A stretch of DNA of 64,000 nt from Chamaelirium japonicum. Taxonomy: Eukaryota; Streptophyta; Magnoliopsida; Liliales; Melanthiaceae. A model generated the notes under the pieces. That model ran no database searches. It was not told where the DNA came from and worked only from the letters and a program-made list of their open reading frames with translations. Both the position numbers and the translations under genes were made by a program. Positions 21,912 through 33,183 of this stretch are shown piece after piece (the stretch's first letter is position 1; each line of letters begins with the position of its first letter). The stretch covers positions 52,583,428 to 52,647,427 of the forward strand of contig OX393552.1 in NCBI GenBank assembly GCA_947650365.1, in the 5' to 3' direction.

Positions 21912-23107
21912 TGGTGCATGCAGATGCTAAAAGAAACCCAAGTGCTGAATTTAAACAATTAAAGATAAAATTCTGTACGTTTTGAATCAAATTTCAGCAA
22001 AGACTATCGCCACAGATCATCATTCAATCATGCCCAAACAGATTTAAGTTAACGAAGTAATAAAACTGACATGATAATGATTAATTTCAGATTTAATAAA
22101 CAATTCCAGCAATAAAGACTGACACAATCTCAAATAATAAAGCCAAAGTCTCAAAGAACAAGCATAGATCTAAGCGATAAAACCTAATGGATGAGATTCT
22201 TCAGAAGCCAAGTGTTTTGAAACCCTAACTGAAAATCAGCAATAGGCCGGATTGAAAGGGAAGATTTATCACATGAAAATATCGAGGGACGATTCAAACC
22301 GTGCTTTGGTCAATGCCGGCCGCTATCAAAGGCTCCGTTGTTGCAGATGAAGGGGCGGAAGAGGAGGCGTGGTCCAGAAGAAAAGGATGAAGAAGCCGAG
22401 ACGATTTGATTTTTAGAGGATGGATGATCTCCGCATCGATCTCCCGCGAAGTCGTAGACGAATGCGTGGTGACAAGGTAGATGCTTGCGGAGGGAAGAAG
22501 ATGACTGGAAGCAAGATGATTCTTCGGATGAGACGTCGAACAAGCGACCCGCTTCTCCGTTCTAGGGTTTCAATTCAATATTCATCGTCCCCTTTCAATT
22601 AGGGTTTGTATGGCTTTATAGGCAAGGGACAACAAAAGAAAAAAAAGGAAAGAAAGAGAGAGAGAGAGACGTCCGCGCGGGATAGAGAGAGAGGATGCGG
22701 GCACGCTTCCCAAGGCGTGCCCGCGCGGGTCTTTCCGCGGGAAGAGAGGGCCGGGCGAGTGAGGGGGGGTTCGGCTAGGGTTTTGACTCCCTTTGAATCT
22801 CATCCATTAAGATTTAAGTCATCTTAAGATCCTACGGCTAAACCCTAAGCATAGAAATGAGTCAGTTCGGCATCTGTGGCTCGAACCGGATGCGAACATG
22901 GCTCGCACCTACCCAAACCAGAAAATAAAACATAAATAACTCAAGATCCGTCAGTCGGATCGACAGAAAATAAAAACCAAAGTCATAGATAATCGAACGA
23001 TCTTTTCACTAATGCGGACGGATTGGCGATCGGCTTCCTGGATCTCCGTAGGGAATAAAAATACGCCATCAGCTGTGAAAATCTGCACGTAGGGCTCGTC
23101 TGCATCA
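21912..23107 (-). repeat. 3' LTR of reversed element (1196 bp), holds the empty site
   Basis: It reads TGGTGCATGCAGATG on the plus strand and ends GGGCTCGTCTGCATCA. At about 22207-22225 it reads AAGTGTTTTGAAACCC uninterrupted, which is the empty version of the site filled by the solo LTR in the other LTR. A reverse-strand TATA-like CTATAAAG lies near 22613-22620. Confidence 0.92.
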
Positions 23108-23449
23108 AGTCCCCCCGACTCAAAAGAACTCGACTCCTGTCGAGTAAGGTCCTGGATCCGGTGGGGGCTCTCCTGGAAGTAGCCGCAACCTCCGCGTATA
23201 CTCCAACTGCTCTCCCGGGTCCGGTGGCCAAGTAATCATCCTCAAGTACGCAGCGACTTCATCTGGCATCCCCTGCCCATCAACGCCAAGCGAAGACCCT
23301 AAAGCCAAAACCAACATCTTCCTCGGCCCGGAAATATCGTCAAGGTATCCAGATAAGTTCATGTGATAATAGGAAGATAGGTTGACAGGAAATTCAAAAG
23401 ACATATGAAAGGAAAGGCCGCGGGAGCATAATATGTTGCGGGTCATCGG

Positions 23450-23965
23450 TTAGCTCAATAAGCTATGGTTTATTTGAAAGGCCATGGGGTGCGGGTGCAA
23501 TATGTGTTGCTCAAAGTGGCCTGCGCACGTGACAAAACAAGTGGATTCTAGATTAAGAAGATATGTCATGCAATCATTGTCTGGATGTAGTGAATAAAAT
23601 AAGAAATTAAATAACTCATCAAGCCATTTGTTATAGCTTCGAAAAAGTAAAAATGATGGGCTTTTTAAAATATGAAAGCATGGCTCATGAGTACCAAGCA
23701 TTGAAAAGTGAACAAACGTAGCAAAATCTTCTTTAATGCTTAACTCAACACTTGGTCGATAATATGGATGCACATATGAATGGTCTGTGAATGTAAAGAT
23801 GTCAGACAAATGATGAATGCGAGTGCAATTGATGCCTACAGACTCTAAATGCGATGTGTATGCGATGAAATGCAGTATGTTGTCTAATCCCTTCTCAATT
23901 TTTAGTGAATCAGAAGAACACCCTACTAAATTATCTGTAAATGGTGGTATGGGATGTCTCTGACT
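23450..23965 (-). pseudogene. Unrecognised conserved C-terminal region of reversed element
   Basis: The minus-strand frame 23809-23450 (119 codons) and the bases before it encode the same region as the end of the intact frame at 54036-55772. Shared landmarks are LFNFLFYSLHPDNDCMTYL and LESTCFVTCAGHFEQHI. It ends at a stop earlier than in the forward copy. A further minus-strand frame (23446-23120) keeps MSFEFPVNLSSYYHMNLS and the terminal GVEFF. It has no domain I recognise and lies where pol would end in a complete element. Confidence 0.75.
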
Positions 23966-25578
23966 CAGAAGAGTTTGAGGTGCATGGGATCGGTGTCTCT
24001 TAAACCATGTGGGCCATAAGGTGACGTTGATGCCGTCCTTAAGGAAAGTGTAGGTGTTGGCTTTCCCGTGATGTAGTACATCTCGGTCGAACTGCCATGG
24101 ACGCCTAAGGATATGTCAGCTACTTCCAAGGGAAGGACATCACACCAAACCTCATCTCGATATTGCAGCCCAATCGACAACTTAGCCAAACAACAATGAG
24201 TCACTAGCTTGCTTGTGGTGTTGTCTAGCCACGACGTTTTGTAAGGGTGAGCCAATGGTTTGACTTTCCACTTCTTGCTCCTGACTATCTCTTCATTGAT
24301 TAAGTTGGTGGTGCAACCTCCATCTATCAAGACACAAAGGTCCATGCCATTGGCAGTGCAGACTGTTCGGAATAGCTCGAATCTCTGGTTCTTGCAATGT
24401 GGCTTTGGGGGTCCTCCACAGAGCTCGTGGGGTAGTAACGCTTTCGGTGCCTGGGGTGATGGAGACTGGTGAATAACTAATAGTGGCGCAGTCACGTCAT
24501 CCCCCTCCAAGACCAACTCATTGAAGTTTTCACCCTTAGACTCATGACTACCCTCTTCATTATCCGCGAGATTTGTTTGTGGATTGAATTGACTTCGAGG
24601 ACAATCGACTGACTTGTGACCCTGTTGGTTGCACTTGAAACACTTCATCATGCTCGGGTTGGTTTCTAAGACTCCTTTACCCTTCTCAGTGGGTGTAGGA
24701 ACTGTACCAGCTACAGGGGGAGGTCCAGGGAGTGGCCTACTCACAGATCCGGATGGTGCCCTAGTGTTGTCATATCGTCGGGACGCATATCGGGAGTGGT
24801 GAGACTCAACTTTCTTAGCCCGACGGTCTGCATCACTGACCTGATACAAGTCATGAAGGGACACCACCTCTTGAATTGAGGGCTTAAGATCATTGACATA
24901 CCTAGCGACGCTCTGCTCTTCATCTTCATGCAGATCATTGCGAGCTTAGAGCTTGTAGAACTCATTGGTGTAATCATCCACCGATTTGTGCTCTTGTCGC
25001 CGGTTTTGGAATTTTTGGAACACACTTTGTTTGAAATCAGAAGGGAGGAACTTCTGTTGCATTTTTCCCCTCATGTGTGTCCAAGTGGAAATCTTATCTT
25101 TCCCCTTTCTACCCCTAGTGGTCTGCAACTATTTCCACCAAATCAATGCATGACCTTTCAGTTTGAGACTAACAAACTTGACTTGTTTGTCGTGGGGAAT
25201 TTCCTTCCACTCAAAATTTTGATCGATTCTCTCGGCCCACTCTAGGAACTCTTCAGGATCCATCCTACCTTCGAACTCAGGAATTTCGATTTTGATACCC
25301 TGATCCCAGCCCCAATGGGATTTCGTTTTCCTATGAGTTTTTCTACTTCGCCTATCAGACCCGTCAGAGGAACTGACGCTATCACCTCCTAACTCAAGAT
25401 CTAACTCACTACGCTCTGGCGACGCTCTAGCCCTGTGTTCCCGATGGGGTCGAGGTGGATTTTGGGAAGTGGTGAAGGCCAAGGTCAAGGCTTCGATCTG
25501 GGTCTGAAGCCTATCCATGTGTTCTTGTTACCTTGTGAAGGCATCTTGCCAAGTGCGGGGTATGGAAGGTCCAGCCAT
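23965..25578 (-). pseudogene. Gag, zinc knuckle and protease-like region with nonsense codons
   Basis: Reading minus from the ATG at 25578, one frame runs to 23965. It holds IKIEIPEFEGRMDPEEFLEW and VKFVSLKLKGHALIWWK (capsid), a zinc knuckle CFKCNQQGHKSVDC (CX2CX4HX4C), and a protease-like LCVLIDGGCTTNLINEE, where the active-site triad reads DGG rather than DSG or DTG. Three in-frame stops occur: TAA shortly after the start, TAG at 25129-25131 and TAA at 24946-24948. The first two fall where the forward relative has Gln. RT, RNase H and integrase are absent. Confidence 0.88.
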
Positions 25579-25787
25579 GGGAGATTCTCCAGAAGATGCT
25601 ATCAATTCACCTCAGAGAGAAAGGGGTGATCCTAATATGGATGCGCTCACGCGGGATGCTAGTTTCCTAATTAATGCAAAGACACAAATTAAAATGAAAA
25701 GAAGGAAAAAAAAAAATTCAGCAAGCACACAAGGATGCGAATGATGCAAGAGGACCGGCCGTTGTGTAAGAACGCGACGACTAGTGC

Positions 25788-25799
25788 GCTCTGATACCA
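25788..25799 (-). other. Primer binding site (initiator Met tRNA), reversed element
   Basis: The reverse complement reads TGGTATCAGAGC, perfectly matching the usual plant Met-tRNA primer site, next to the LTR boundary at 25803. Confidence 0.88.
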
Positions 25800-25802
25800 A
25801 CG

Positions 25803-28228
25803 TGGTGCATGCAGATGCTAAAAGAAACCCAAGTGCTGAATTTAAACAATTAAAGATAAAATTCTGCACGTATTGAATCAAATTTCAGCAAAGACTATCG
25901 CCACGGATCATCATTCAATCATGCCCAAACAGATTTAAGTTAACGAAGTAATAAAACTGACATGATAATGATTAATTTCATATTTAATAAACAATTCCAG
26001 CAATAAAGACTGACACAATCTCAAATAATAAAGCCAAAGTCTCAAAGAACAAGCATAGATCTAAGCGATAAAACCTAATGGATGAGATTCTTCAGAAACC
26101 AAGTGTTTTTGATGCAGACGAGCCTACTACGTGCAGTTTTTCTACAGCTGATGGCGTATTTCCATCCGCGCCGGAGATCCAGGAACCCGATCGTCGATCC
26201 GTCTGCATCAGTGGAAAGCTTAATCGAAGCCCCACAGTTTTGGTTTTTACTTTATTTCGATCCGACCAGCGGATCGTTAGTTATTTCAGTTTTTATTTCT
26301 GGTTTGGGTAGGTGCGAGCCATGTTCGCATCCGGTTCGAGCCACAGATGCCGAACTGACTCGTTTCTGTGTTTACTTTTTAGTCGTAGGATGTTAGGTTA
26401 GAATAGATCTCAATGGATGAGATTCGAAGGGGAATTAAAAACCCAAAAATCCTAACCTAAGCCCTACCCAACCGGCCCTCTCTCTCTCCCGCGAACATGC
26501 CCCGCGCCCCCTCTCTCACCCGCGCGTCTCTCTCTCTCTCTCTACCCGACCGGCCTCTCTCTCTCTTCTTTCCTTTCCTTTTGTGGCTTTTGTTGTTTCA
26601 TCCCCTTTAAATCCCCACAAACCCTAATTGAGAAGGGGAGTTGAAAATTGAATTGAAACCCTAACAACGGAGAAGCGGATCGCTTGCTCGGTGTATCTTT
26701 TTCGACGAATTCCTCCTTGCTTCTCAACCTTCTCTTCCTTCGCAAGCTTCTACCCCGTCACCTCGCTATTCATCCTCGGCTTCACGGAAGATCGACGTGG
26801 AGTGTCTTCTTCTTCAAGATCATCGTCTCGGCTTCTTCACCCCGTCTTCTGGACCACACCTCCCCCTTCCGCGCCATTCCTCTACAACATCGGAGTATCG
26901 GAAAGCTGCCGGCATTGACCTCAGCACGGTTTGGATTGTCCTCTGATTTTTCATGTGATATTTTCCTTTCCATTAACCGGCCTTATTGCTGATTTTATGT
27001 TAGAATACCTAAATTCCTGTTTTCCCGAGAGTCTCATCCATTAGGATTTTATCGTTAGGTTTGTGGTTGTTCTTTGATACAATGGCTTATTATTTGAGAT
27101 GATGTTATTGTTTCATTGCTGGAATTCAGTTATATTAATCTGAAATTAAGTCTCTTCTTGTCAATTTTATTTTCTCGTTGAGTTAAATTTGTTTGGGAAT
27201 GAATGGTCGATGAATCATGGTTATAGGCTGTGCTGAATTTTGTTTATAACATGCTGAAATCTGATTTACTGTTTTAAATTCTGCACTTGGACTCATTTAA
27301 GCATTCCGCATCACATTTAGTTGATCTCAGATCGCGTCAGTTTTGAAACCCTAACTGAAAATCAGCAATAGGCCGGATTGAAAGGGAAGATTTATCACAT
27401 GAAAATATCGAGGGACGATTTAAACCGTGCTTTGGTCAATGCCGACCGCTATCAAAGGCTCCGTTGTTGCAGATGAAGGGGCGGAAGAGGAGGCGTGGTC
27501 CGGACGAAAAGGATGAAGAAGCCGAGACGATTTAATCTTTGGAGGATGGATGATCTCCGCGTCGATCTCTCGCGAAGTCGTAGACGAATGCGTGGTGACA
27601 AGGTAGAAGCTTGCGGAGGGAAGAAGACTGGAAGCAAGATGATTCTTCGGATGAGACGTCGAACAAGCGATCCCGCTTCTCCGTTCTAGGGTTTCAATTC
27701 AATATTCATCGTCCCCTTTCAATTAGGGTTTGTATGGCTTTAAGGCAAGGGACAACAAAAGAAAAAAAAAGGAAAGAAAGAGAGAGACGTCCGCACGGGA
27801 TAGAGAGAGAGGAGGACGCGGGCACGCTTTCCGAGGCGTGCCCGCGCGGGTCTTTCCGCAGGAAGAGTGGGCCGGCCGGGTGAAGGGGGGGTTCAGCTAG
27901 GGTTTTGACTCCCTTTGAATCTCATCCATTGAGATTTAAGTCATCTTAAGATCCTATGGCTAAACCCTAAGCATAGAAATGAGTCAGTTCGGCATCTGTG
28001 GCTCGAACCGGATACGAACATGGCTCGCACCTACCCAAACCAGAAAATAAAACATAAATAACTCAAGATCCGTCAGTCGGATCGATAGAAAGTAAAAACC
28101 AAGTCATAGATAATCGAACGATCTTTCCACTGATGCAGACGGATTGGCGATCGGCTTCCTGGATCTCCGTAGGGAATAAAAATACGCCATCAGCTGTGAA
28201 AATCTGCACATAGGGCTCGTCTACATCA
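25803..28228 (-). repeat. 5' LTR of reversed element, split by solo LTR
   Basis: The two pieces 25803-26109 and 27340-28228 together match 21912-23107. The break coincides exactly with a duplicated GTTTT. Confidence 0.92.
26110..27339 (+). repeat. Solo LTR (1230 bp) of the gag-only family, TSD GTTTT
   Basis: It starts TGATGCAGACGAGCC and ends CAGATCGCGTCA, matching the LTRs at 52601-53824 and 55785-57008 along its length with scattered differences. GTTTT is duplicated at 26105-26109 and 27340-27344. It lies inside an LTR of the reversed element, so it is the youngest layer of this nest. The interior was lost, presumably by LTR-LTR recombination. Confidence 0.95.
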
Positions 28229-28259
28229 GGTATGGTCCTCGGATCGTCGGAGAAACCAC

Positions 28260-28670
28260 ATACACGGCCTGATGCCACGTAGCTTAGCTCGTTGAGCGAT
28301 ATGGTGACATCACGGGCAGACGCAGCGGAGTTACCTTACGCGGCCTGATGCCACGCATCTTAGCTCATTGAGCAACTTAGTAATATCACGGGCAGATGCG
28401 GCGAAGATACCTTACGCGGCCTGATGCCACGCAGCTTAGCTCGTTGAGCGACCTAGTGACATCACGGGCAGACGCGACGGAGAAAACTTACGCGGCCTGA
28501 TGCCACGCAGCTTAGCTCATTGTGCGACCGCGTGATATTACGAGCAGGCGCGATGAAAACACCTTACGCGGTCTGATGCCACGTAGCTTAGCTCTTTGAG
28601 CGACCTGGTGATATCATGGACATACGCGATGAAGACATCTTACGCGGTCTGATGTCACACCCTGTAGCCG
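28260..28670 (+). repeat. 76-bp tandem array, about 5.5 copies
   Basis: The word GGCCTGATG (or GGTCTGATG) recurs at 28266, 28342, 28418, 28494, 28570 and 28646, an exact spacing of 76 bp. Each unit contains CCACGCAGCTTAGCTC and a CACGGGCAGACGC block. It belongs to the 15-kb element interior and begins close to the site used by the nested reversed element. Confidence 0.92.
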
Positions 28671-28752
28671 ACTTCGCAGAGCGGAATACCATTGAGCAGG
28701 AACTGGTCATCCTCGAGGCCTCACTCATAAGGTACTGCAAGTCAAAGCCCTC

Positions 28753-29955
28753 TGATGGGATGCGGATGCTTAAATAAACCCAAGTGCTGAATTTAAACAT
28801 TTAAAGATAGAATTCTGCATATAATGAATCAAATTTCAGCAAAGCTTATGGCCACAGATCATCATTCATTCATACCCAAACATATTTAATTCAACGAAGT
28901 AAATAAAACTGACAAGATAATTATTAATTTCAGATTCTAACAAACAAGTTCCAGTAATAATAACTAACACAATCTCAAATAAATAAGCCAAAGTCTCAAA
29001 GAACAACCATAGATCTAAACGGCAAATCCTAATGGATGAGATTCTTCAGAATCCAATGATTTTGGAAACCCTAATGGAAATTCAGCAATAGGGCCGGTTG
29101 GGAAAGAAGATTTATCACACGAAAATATTGAGGGACGATTCAAACCGTGCTTTGGTCAATGCCGGCCGCTGATAGGAACTCCGTTGTTGCAGATGAAGGG
29201 GCGGTAGAGGAGGTGTGGTCCAGAAGAAAGGTTGAAGAAGCCGAGACGAGTTGATCTTTGAAGATGAAGGATCTCCGCGTCGATCTTCCGCGAAGTCGTA
29301 GACGAACGGTGTGGCGACGAGGTAGAAGCTTGCGAAGGAAGAAGAATATTAGATGCAGGATGAGGCTTCGGAAGATACTTCGAACAAGCGAACACGCTTC
29401 TCCGTTCTAGGGTTTCAATTCAATTTCATCGTCTCCTTCATCAACTAGGGTTTGTAGATTTATAGGGAAAACAACCAAGGAAACAAAAAAGGAAAGAAGG
29501 AGAGAGATGGTCCGCGCGGGTTGAGAGAGAAGGACGCGGGCACGCTTCCCAAGGCGTGCCCGCGCGGGTATGTCCGCGGGAAAGGGGAGCCGGCCGGGTG
29601 AGGGGTTCGGTTGGCTAGGGTTTTAGGGTTTTGATCTCCTTTGAATCTCATCCATTGAGATTTATACTAACTTAAGATCCTACGGCTAAAAATCTAACAT
29701 AGAAACGAGTCAGTTCGGCATCTGTGGCTCGAACCGGATGCGAACATGGCTCGCACCTACCCAAACCAGAAAATAAAACATAAATAACTTAAGATCCGTT
29801 AGTCGGATCGACAGGAAATAAAAACCAAAGTTCTAGATCATCTAACGAGCTTTCCACTGATGCAGACGGATTGGCGATCGGCTTCCTGAATCTCCGGAGG
29901 GAATAAAAATACGCGATCAGCTGTGAAAATCTGCACGTAGGGCTCGTCTGCATCA
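28753..29955 (-). repeat. Solo LTR (1203 bp), reversed, TSD CCCTC
   Basis: It has the same family pattern as the LTRs of the reversed element, ending GGGCTCGTCTGCATCA on the plus strand. CCCTC is duplicated at 28748-28752 and 29956-29960. The surrounding phrase AAAGCCCTCGG is intact in other tandem units (for example near 30155), giving the empty site. Confidence 0.93.
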
Positions 29956-31920
29956 CCCTCGGCACAAGGTCGCTTGTGGGTGGTGCCAGCAGCTCGCCCG
30001 GAACTGACCCCGACTGCATCCGACTAGCTCGCACACAGAGGAGGTCGCACGCGGCTGGTGCTGACGGCCCACCCGGCGCTTGCAGTAACGGATAGCTGCG
30101 TCTCTTGGACAGAGCATTATCATTCTCGAGGCCTCACTCATGAGGTACTGCAAGTCAAAGCCCTCGGCGCAAGGTCGCCTGTGACTGGTGCCAATAGCCC
30201 GCCCAGGACTGACCCTGACCACGCGCGACTAGCTCGCGCGCGGAATAGGTCGCACCGTGACTGGTGCTCACGACCCGCCCGACGCTTGCAATAGCGGATC
30301 ACCACGCTCCTCTGCGCAAGGTCGCCTGTGGCTGGTGCCAATAGCCCGCCCGGAGCTGATCCCGACTGCATGCGACTAGCTCTCAAGCGGAGGAGGTCAC
30401 CCGCGGCTGGTGCTCACGACCCACCCGGCCCTTGCGGTAACGAATAGCTGTGTCCCTTGGACAGAGCAGCATCATCCTCGAGGCCTCACTTATGAGGTAC
30501 TGCGAGTCAAAGCCCTCGGCACAAGGTCGCCTGTGACTAGTGCCAGCAGTCCGTCCGGGACTGACCCTGACCACGCGCGATTAGCTCGCACGCGGAATAG
30601 GCCGCACCGCGGCTGGTGCTCACGGCCCACCCGGCGCTTGCAATAGCGGATCACCACGCCCCTCTCCCCAAGGTCGCCTGTGGCTGGTGCCAACAGCCCG
30701 CTCGGAGCTGACCCCGACCTCATGCGACTAGCTCGCACGCGGAGGTCGCCCGCGGCTGGTGCTCACGGCCCGCCCGGCGCTTGCGGTAACGGATAGCTAC
30801 GTCCCTTGGACAGATTAGCATCATCCTCGAGGCCTCACTCATGAGGTACTGCGAGTCAAAGCCCTCGGCGCAAGGTCGCCTGTGGCTGGTGACAACAGCC
30901 TGCCCGGGGCTGACCTTGACCACGCGTGACTAGCTCGCGCGCAGAAGGGGTCGCATCGCGGCTGGTGCTCGCGGCCCGTTCGGCGCTTGCAATAGCGGAT
31001 CACCACGCCCCTCTGCGCAAGGTCCCCTGTGGCTGGTGCCGATAGCCCGCTCGATGCTGACGTTGACCGCATGCAACTAGCTCGCACGCGGAGGTCGCCT
31101 GCGGCTGGTGCTCACGGTCCGCCCGGCGCTTGCGATAACGAATAGCTGCATCCCTTGGATAGAGCATCATCACCTTCGAAACCCCACTTATGAGGTTCTG
31201 CGAGTCAAAGCCCTTGGCGACCGCCTGTGGCTGGTGCCAACAGCCTGTCCGGGACTGACCCTGACCATGCGCGATTAGCTCGCGCGCGGAATAGGTCGCA
31301 CCGCGGCTGGTGCTCACGGCTCGCCCAGCGCTTGCAATGGCGGATCACCACGTCCCTCTGCGCAAGGTCGCATGTGGCTGGTGCCAATAGCCCGCCCGGA
31401 GCTGACCCCGACCGCATGCGACTAGCTCGCACGCGGAGGTCGCCCGCGGCTGGTGCTCACGGCCCGCCCGACGCTTGCGGTAACGGATAGCTGTGTCCCT
31501 TGGACAGAGCAGCATCAACCCTGAGGCCTCACTCATGAGGTACTGCGAGTCAAAGCCCTTGGCGCAAGGTCGCTTGTGGCTGGTGCCAACAGCCCCTCCG
31601 GGGCTGACCTTGACCACGCACGACTAGCCCGTACGCGGAAGAGGTCCTACCGCGGCTGGTGCTCACGGCCCGCCTGGCGCTTGCAATAGCGGATCACCAC
31701 GCCCCTTTGCGCAAGGTCGCCTGTGGCTGGTGCCAACAGCTCGCCCGAAGCTGACCCCGACCGCATGCGACTAGCTCGCACGCGGAGGTCACCCGCGGCT
31801 GGTGCTCACGGCCCGCCCGGCGCTTGCGATAACGGATAGCTGCATCCCTTGGACATAGCAGCATCACCCTCGAGACCCCACGCATGAGGTACTGCGAGTC
31901 AAAGCTTTCGACACAAGGTT
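29956..31920 (+). repeat. About 349-bp tandem array, 5-6 copies
   Basis: A landmark (GTACTGCGAGTCAAAGCCCT or one-base variants) occurs near 30144, 30497, 30846, 31195, 31540 and 31889, a spacing of 345-353 bp. Another copy of the landmark lies at about 28733. Each unit has two sub-blocks built on CTGGTGCCAACAGCCCGCCC and CTGGTGCTCACGGCCCGCCC. Related blocks are in the LTRs (18290-18640, 32270-32680). Open frames found here are by-products of GC-rich repetition. Confidence 0.9.
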
Positions 31921-32189
31921 GTACCGCGGCATGTGCTCGCATCCTGCCCGACACTGGAGGACACAACCATATCTTCTGACAACAGTGAGCCATTGAATTT
32001 AAGTCGAAGTAGTTTTCAACCAGAAGTAAAGGAGACCCCGCTCTAGTGCAGAGTTCCTCAGAAGTCAATCAAGCTCACAAATCGACTCGTCGGCTATCCG
32101 CCAGTCGGGATCGCATCTGGAGTGGGACAACCTTGTTAGACTCCTTAGCGAGCGGGGCTATACTTAGCCGCTCCCTCAGGAGGGGGTAA

Positions 32190-33178
32190 TGTTGGTGCAA
32201 AAATTCGCACCAGTTTGTTGTCCACGTGGCAGTAGCGGGAGGCAATTCGAGCAGGACACAAAGAGAGAAGAAGCACCCGTGGCCGTGGCTCACAGCCCGC
32301 CCGGGGCCAACCCATGGCCGTGGCTCGTAGCCCGCCCGAAGTCTCTACGCGAGGCCGCCTGTGGCTGTTGCTAACAGCCCGTCCGGAGCTGACCCTGGCC
32401 GCATGCGACTAGCTCGCACGTGATAGAGATGTCCCAGTGGCTGTTGCTCGTAGCCCGCCCAATGCACAGTAGCGGATCGTTGCGTCTCTGAGACAGAGAC
32501 CGCCTGCGGCCGTGGCTTACAGCCCGCCCAGGGTCGACCCTGACCGCATGCGACCAGCTCGCACGTGGTAGAGGTCGCCCAGTAGCTGGTACTCACGGCC
32601 CGCCCAGCAACCAGCTCGCCCAGGAGCTCATCAAACCCGATGCCCGCAGCTCGTTTAGGAGCTCGCCCGACCACATAACCAGTTAAGGAGGCCGCCCACC
32701 ATAAGGCGGTAATGAACCGACAGGTGTCACCACCCCCATAGAGCTACGTGGACGATTGCAGTCCACGGAAGCCGGCCAAAGTCGGTCTGGGACCTCCCAG
32801 ACTTAAACTTTCCAGAACCACCACCTGGCAAGAACAAGACCGGTGCGTCCCCCTTTTCCACCGCCTGGTAGGCTAGACGATAAAAGCCGTCAAAGCCCAT
32901 GTGGGCCAGCACATGGGGGCATAGAAGGTGCGGGAAGGCGCTGCCACGTGTCAGACTCTGACGGGCTGCAAAAGGCTATAAAGGTACACCCCCAGGCTCC
33001 AAAGTACAGATGCGAAACCCAAAACCCTAACACTTTTCAACCATTACAGCTCTCCCCTGTTGGTACCTGTTCTGACTTGAGCGTCGGAGGGTCTGCGCTC
33101 CGGAGGGAGCCAGCCGTTCTCACACTTTTTCTATCTTGCAGGGCAATCGCTCGGACCATCAAAAAATATCCCCCAACA
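32190..33178 (+). repeat. 3' LTR of 15-kb element (989 bp)
   Basis: It starts TGTTGGTGCAAAAATTC after a purine tract and ends ATATCCCCCAACA, followed by the GTTTT duplication. It contains the CTATAAAG box at 32976-32983 and the unfilled CTCGGACC MITE site near 33150. Confidence 0.93.
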
Positions 33179-33183
33179 GTTTT

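Larger units (their letters stand above)
21912..28228 (-). mobile_element. Reversed gag-protease LTR element, nested, TSD GGTAT
   Basis: In minus orientation the 5' LTR is 25803-28228 (interrupted by a solo LTR) and the 3' LTR is 21912-23107. GGTAT flanks it at 21907-21911 and 28229-28233. The Met-tRNA primer site GCTCTGATACCA (reverse strand) is at 25788-25799, and a purine tract follows the coding region next to 23108. Gag, zinc knuckle and a protease-like stretch are present, RT to integrase are missing, and an extra conserved region precedes the 3' LTR. It is a relative of the plus-strand element at 52601-57008. Confidence 0.93.
18163..33178 (+). mobile_element. Large Ty3-gypsy-type LTR element, 15,016 bp with nested insertions, TSD GTTTT
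   Basis: LTRs at 18163-19747 and 32190-33178 are flanked by GTTTT at 18158-18162 and 33179-33183. The primer site TGGCGCCGTT (19750-19759) fits the 3' end of tRNA-Asp. A purine tract (caggaggggg) precedes the 3' LTR. Removing four nested insertions leaves about 6.9 kb: 1-kb LTRs, a broken gag, and 76-bp and 349-bp tandem arrays. No RT, RNase H or integrase is seen, so the element is non-autonomous (LARD-like). The LTRs differ at many scattered positions, so this is an older insertion than those it carries. Confidence 0.92.

Noticed and set aside
28260..28670. Regular 76-bp spacing as a possible CRISPR-like array
   Set aside because: Units are contiguous direct repeats without unique spacers, inside a retrotransposon in plant DNA.
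29789..31617. Many overlapping open frames of 60-105 codons on both strands
   Set aside because: They fall in the 349-bp GC-rich tandem array, recur with the period and have no domains, so they are composition artefacts.
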